A model generated the notes under the pieces. It did no database searches. It was not told the DNA's origin and worked only from the letters and a program-made list of their open reading frames with translations. Source: Cryptomeria japonica (taxonomy: Eukaryota; Streptophyta; Pinopsida; Cupressales; Cupressaceae). From it: DNA of 64,000 nt. Location of the stretch: contig NC_081408.1 in the NCBI RefSeq assembly GCF_030272615.1, positions 340,711,293-340,775,292 of the forward strand, written 5' to 3'. Positions 59,231 to 64,000 of the stretch are shown piece after piece. Both the position numbers and the translations under genes were made by a program. Each line of letters opens with the position of its first letter. Positions within the stretch are counted from its first letter, which is position 1.

Positions 59231-59286
59231 CTTATATTTTTAATGCACTCCCTTTGCATTGCACTAATCATAGGTAATTGCTGTAG

Positions 59287-59293
59287 ATTTATA
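59287..59293 (-). promoter_or_regulatory. TATA box of the small peptide gene
   Basis: TATAAAT on the minus strand, 57 bp before the ATG. This would give a transcription start near 59260 and a leader of about 30 bases. Confidence 0.6.
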
Positions 59294-59299
59294 GGAAAA

Positions 59300-61476
59300 G
59301 GTGGGCGATGGTTTTCATGGATGTGGTTGATTCGTTGATATATATTCTACTCTTTATCGCTAAGTATTTGTCATGGGGCGAGAGTAGTAGAATCTACCGG
59401 CAGATAAAGCATTTCAGATAAAAGTTGGAATCAATTAGGATGTAAAATAGATTAAATAAAGAAAGGCGTTTTCTAAGACGTTGCATGGCTTAAGCTGATA
59501 ATGAAATAAAAGAAACCAAATAGTCCATGGAGCGAAAGTAGAAGCAGAAAATGTGAATGAAATGGCGGCTGAGTAGGACGCGCAATCTGATATGATTATT
59601 ATCTTAAAATTTTATTTCAAATCTGATAGGATTATTGTATGAGTTCCATGATTGTTTGTGAATTTGGGTCACTTTCATATCGCAAAAATGATTTTCATAT
59701 ATATAAATTAAATCGCTAAGTTATAAATTTGGCATTAATGCATTTGAGTCTTGCATTACAAAAGAAATTCACTGTTTATTCCTACTTTAGGAAAACTAAT
59801 TGGTGTTGATAATCACCCTTCGGAACTTCCATCCCAAGGATTTTGGATTTTGCATTAGACAAGCTTCAATAAGGAATTCAGTAAATTTACTAAATGTTAG
59901 AAGACAATATGAAATAAATATAAAAATGTAATAATAATGATAAATTAGAAATCAGAATTAATTAAAGCATTTTTCATTATATAGAAAACATGACAAGGAG
60001 TGATGGTGAGAAAATGATGAGTATAAAGTAAGGAATAAGTAGTAGTTGAGAAGAGAGCAAAAAGGTCATTAAAAAATGTAAAAGAGCAAAAAAATGTAAA
60101 AGAGCAAAACAAGGGGCAGAAGAAGAATTTTTGGACCCTAGAGGAAATATCTCGATTTAAAATTTTAGATATCCTTCTTGAAAAATTACATAACTTGGGT
60201 CATAAAATGCCCTAGAAAGACATAATGAAATTTTCATACATGTAGAATAGGAAAGAGCTCAATTATATTTTTGAAAATATGAAAGTGGAGGCAACAAAAT
60301 GAGAAATCTTATCAAAATTTATAAAGATTATTAAGTGTCAATGCAAAATATGAACATCCATCTTTTCAATTACATTTCAAAAGTAAATATTGGGGATCAA
60401 TTCCTTCATGATTCAATTGAAAAATAAAACCTCTATTTTTTAATTCATCATATTTCACCTTCAACAAATAGAATTAGACAATCTATAGGGTAGAACTCAA
60501 TGGATTACACTAGGTTAAGAATAAGTCTTTTAGAGCAATGTCTCTTACCATTTATCCAATCAAAAGAAGATAAGGATAAATTCTCAAGGGGAATTCGGTT
60601 TGTGGGTAATAAAGACCAATTTTTTAGAGCTTGGTTCCATCCTATTGATTCACAAAAAATAGCTACTTAAATAGGTTTCATTGAGGAATTGTCATTACAA
60701 ACTTCCACGAAAATTTTGGATAGAAAGTTTTTAAAGAGAAATTAGGAATCCTTTTGGAGATTTTTTAGCTTATGCAAGTTTTCTAGGAGAAAAGAGTTGA
60801 CATCTCATGAAAAAAATTGTGTGAGACAAACCCATTAAGAAAATTGATAAACATTACTCCTCTCTTGGTTACAAGATTCAATAATACAACTATGAATATA
60901 TTTGCATCTGAAATGGTTTTTGTATAACATGTTGACCATGCGGAAAGAGCCTATAATCTCTTTGAAATTTTAGAATAAAAAGTTAATATTCAATATCAAC
61001 AAGAGTAGGTAGGAAAAAAGAAAAAGGTGAATAATCATATGTAGGAAGCTACAACCATCCAAGAAGAACCCTATATTAAAATTGGTTTATAGGAATATTG
61101 TAGTAAGAAAGTTGTCATCTGATACATATTCTAGTCATAAATTCCTCCTGTATCTAAAATCATTCCTTAATACAAATTAATTCCCTAACTTATGCTTGTC
61201 AATTTTGATCTATTTGGGGTTATTCTCTCCCCCTTTATGAATATTTAAAGATGGAAATTATCTTGTTCAATGTGGATAATTATCATGATTTTAATTTAAA
61301 AGAGTGGTAGATGATAAAGAATAGAATGAGGGAATGATATCTTTTTTAAGATAATGTCAAACTTGAGGAAATTAATAAGTATTTTCTAGAAAATTTAGAA
61401 AGAAAAAGAGTGGGTGTTGGGGCAATTTTTTCTCTAAATTATTGGCTTTATCTATAAAAAAATAAGATATGGTTGA
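59300..61476. other. AT-rich, no intact gene
   Basis: A decayed coding-like trace can be followed on the plus strand at about 60535-60960 (FIQSKEDKDKFSRGIRFVG, DQFFRAWFHPI, PLLVTRFNNTTMN) with many stops. I cannot assign it to a family. Confidence 0.4.
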
Positions 61477-62624
61477 TGTTAGGATCCAAAAGGACAACTG
61501 AGAGGGGGGAGGGTGGGGGGTTGAATCAGTTGTCAATAAATTATAACCCAAATATAAATTATTTCAACTTCAACTTAATGTCGGTAAACCAAACTTACTA
61601 CTAGTAAAACAAATTAGCAGTTATATCAATACCGGTGTAACTTGATGCATGAGATAGAAAGGAAAAAAAAATCCACAACACATGACACAAATATTTTGAC
61701 ATGGAAACCCTGTAAGGGGAAAAACCATGGTGGGAAACCTTACCTACAATCAGATGATACTACTGCAAACAATAAGTGTATACAACTGGGGTCTGGACAT
61801 GCAGAAAGGCCAACCGCCTAGAGCTCACTGCTCAGTCACAAAATGGGAGTCACACTGACTACAATAGGATGGTTAAATCCTATAACAATGTACTACTTCA
61901 AGGTAGCATCTGGAATGCTGGATTCAATACCGCTTTAAGCTTTGACAAACACCTTCATGACCTTCCTTCAACCCCTAGATAATATCTGTGTGATTCGCAC
62001 TATGATCTGCTCATATGATCTTTAATATTTGGACATACACTCATACCATACCATGTTACATATATCTCACACATCTCTCAAATGAGATCTTACATTTATA
62101 AAAAACCTAAGACCAAATATTAAGGTTGGATCACTAAAGATATTACATTTAAATCAATTACAAAATAAGTCTTGATGCAATACAATATGTCAGCCTTAAT
62201 GTATTTACACAATATCCAAACAATAGACCATCTCCATAATGTGTTGTGCTTATCTGGAATAGATAACATGTACCGGTCCATAATCTAGACCTATCTGTCG
62301 GTAAAGACAAATATGTCAAGCCAATTAGACCAATAATCAAAACACCAAATTCAAACATCCAATCCATGTCTTCGACATAACCAAATGATCTCCAGATGAT
62401 AACAAGTCATCATCATTGCTAGTGAACCATATAACCTGCTAGTGAACGTATACCGGTGACTATGCATAAGCCACTAACCTTGCTGATAAACACAATGTGC
62501 CAGTTTAGGGAAAAACCAATATAACCAGAGTGCCAAATCAACAATGTAGACCTCCAAAAGGATATGTGTTGACATCAATGACAAACCAATGCAACACATG
62601 ACAAAGTCATCCATAATACCAACA
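61477..62624 (-). repeat. Solo LTR of a copia relative (1,148 bp)
   Basis: In minus orientation it starts TGTTGGTATTATGG and ends GGATCCTAACA. It shares with the copia LTRs at 41676 and 47595 the G-run followed by TGAATCAGT, and the phrase GACATGGAAACCC...GGGAAAAACCATGGTGGG (plus reading). Flanks GTTGA (61472-61476) and ATTGA (62625-62629) differ by one base and are a plausible target duplication. No internal region is present. Confidence 0.75.
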
Positions 62625-63180
62625 ATTGATATACCTAGTGTAATAGAAGTAGCAATGCTTGTATTAGAGAAATATTGGACAAATATTTTATCAATTTTAA
62701 GTAGCTACTTAATAATGAATATTTTGTTTCCAATATCATTTCCTTTAAAGGTTTTATTCTCTCACCTATTATAGGTTATATATATATATGAACGAAAAAA
62801 ATCCACACAAATTTAATTTTATGTTGTTTGATTTACCTAATTTTGAACAATGTCATGCTTCTTTGTAGGTGGAGAGTTTAAAGGCTAAGTGGTATATACT
62901 TTTTAGGAAGTTTTAGAATGCAAAAAAAAGATGATAAGACTTGGAATAAGTTGTGGGTTAGAAATATTTCTTTATTGAATTCCCTTTTTAATTACTAATT
63001 CTTAGAATACTAATCTAATGAAGCTTACCTTAATGGAAGAACTGAGAGATGTTGGAAGAGTTTTCTATACTTTTTTATGTTTCATGTGTACTTTCCTTCT
63101 ATGGTAAATGGTTTAGGTGTATGCATGCATTTTGTATATTTTTCCATGGTTTTAAAATACTAACATACATTATAAAACTT
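62625..63180. other. No gene recognised
   Basis: AT-rich sequence. The 61- and 70-codon plus frames here match nothing I know. Confidence 0.4.
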
Positions 63181-63492
63181 CGCTCGGGGGAAGACATGCC
63201 CAATGATGTGGTGGATAACAATATGAAGGAGGCTGAGATGGAGGATTCCTCATCTTTGTAGAGATCTTTGGAGGCTCATGCTATGCCTGACCCAGATAGG
63301 ATTACCAAGGTGACTCCCTTAGGACCAGAGACTATTTCTGCACCAGATATTTTTTATGTAGACCCTCAACTTGATACTTACATCAAGGGTGTGAGGCCTA
63401 TCTTGGATGATGCCACTAGGTCCAACAAAGAGAACCAATCCATTCATTTGATTATTGATGTAACTAGTGCCGCGAAGATCCTCAAATCATAG
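63181..63492 (+). pseudogene. Unidentified coding-like segment
   Basis: One frame runs LRSGEDMPNDVVDNNMKEAE, a TAG at 63259, then AMPDPDRITKVTPLGPETIS, APDIFYVDPQLDTYIKGVRP and SIHLIIDVTSAAKILKS to TAG at 63490. Composition (acidic, Pro-containing, balanced) and higher G+C than the surroundings suggest former coding sequence. No domain recognised. It could be an exon or a retroelement ORF fragment. Confidence 0.45.
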
Positions 63493-64000
63493 AATGAAGG
63501 TGGCCAATTGGGGAAGGATACCTAGGTGAACCCACAATAGTGCGTGACACTTTCTTGGACAAAGGAATTTGTCTCAATCATCCAAAGTCGATTTTACACA
63601 ACTTTGAATCAAATGTAACTTTCGATCAAAATAACTTTTCGTATTCGATGGAAAATATGAAAAGCAAAAATTTTGATCGAATATAACATTCAAAAGAAAG
63701 TACTTATTTTATTTTTTTAATTAAAAATTAAAAGGATTTTATTGAACCTATGTTCGATCGAAACCCTCCATTCAGGGATTGTTTTAATAAAAGTTTGAAA
63801 CTATAAAAATGATAGTTATGGCATTTTCAGTAACCGACAGCGACAAACAATTTTGGGAGTGATAAGTATGATTGGAACATTTGAACCTCCAAACCAAGTT
63901 GGTTCAAATTCGACCCATGTATACATAATTTCATTTTAATGTAATTTTTGTGTATATATACATATATATTGGTATATCTGGTATATCTATATATATACAT
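63493..64000. other. No gene recognised
   Basis: AT-rich sequence with several TTCGATCGAA-like words (TTTCGATCAAAAT, TTTTGATCGAAT, GTTCGATCGAAACC) at 63620-63770 and TATATA repeats at the end. Confidence 0.5.

Noticed and set aside
60360-61140. Possible decayed pararetrovirus or other element
   Set aside because: The trace (DQFFRAWFHPI, PLLVTRFNN) is too short and broken. No coat, protease or RT motif could be identified.

Overview
The window looks like nuclear DNA from a large, repeat-rich plant genome. It is AT-rich and dominated by plant-type LTR retrotransposons: a chromodomain Ty3/gypsy element, Tat-lineage Ty3/gypsy elements with a second RNase H, and a Ty1/copia element. It also holds a plant L1-type LINE with a C-terminal RNase H and two exons of a plant DUR3-like urea transporter. 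Element size and density would suit a gymnosperm, but nothing in the sequence fixes the species. Family B is the chromovirus, family A the Tat element and family D a small-LTR non-autonomous element.

Layout. 1-503: copia integrase remnant. 504-1822: 5' end of a minus-strand A element. 1823-9738: B copy 1 (plus), whose two LTRs each carry an A-LTR at the same site. 9739-10060: a piece of D leader. 10258-10915: a 329-bp tandem duplication. 12058-16701: 5' half of an A element (minus). 18150-18590: copia fragment. 18591-27837: A element without its 5' end (plus). 27838-34357: B copy 2 (minus), reaching the chromodomain. 34360-41006: D element (minus) with 383-bp LTRs, an aspartic protease and a diverged repeat-built open region, but no RT or integrase. 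41671-48995: copia element (minus), complete with both LTRs and an AGATT target duplication. About 49085-50300: part of an A-like LTR.

The right part, 50.5-64 kb, is less repeat-packed. It holds a GC-richer patch, a 53-bp tandem duplication, DUR3 exons (53028-53431), a 5'-truncated LINE (54640-57360), an apparently intact two-exon gene for a 65-residue secreted cysteine-rich peptide (58802-59230, minus), a solo copia LTR (61477-62624) and an unidentified coding-like segment (63181-63492).

Main points. (1) The small cysteine-rich peptide gene is the best candidate for an intact host gene; I do not recognise its family. (2) The two B copies read as one continuous gag-pol frame broken by nonsense codons but no frameshift. 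Most of the stops are shared and most are explained by C-to-T change at CAG, CAA or CGA. (3) Flanks and nested insertions suggest both B copies derive from one locus that was duplicated and inverted. (4) The D element carries a repeat-built open region in the gag position. Nearly all coding entries are decayed mobile-element genes; there are no operons, CRISPR arrays or recognisable rRNA or tRNA genes.
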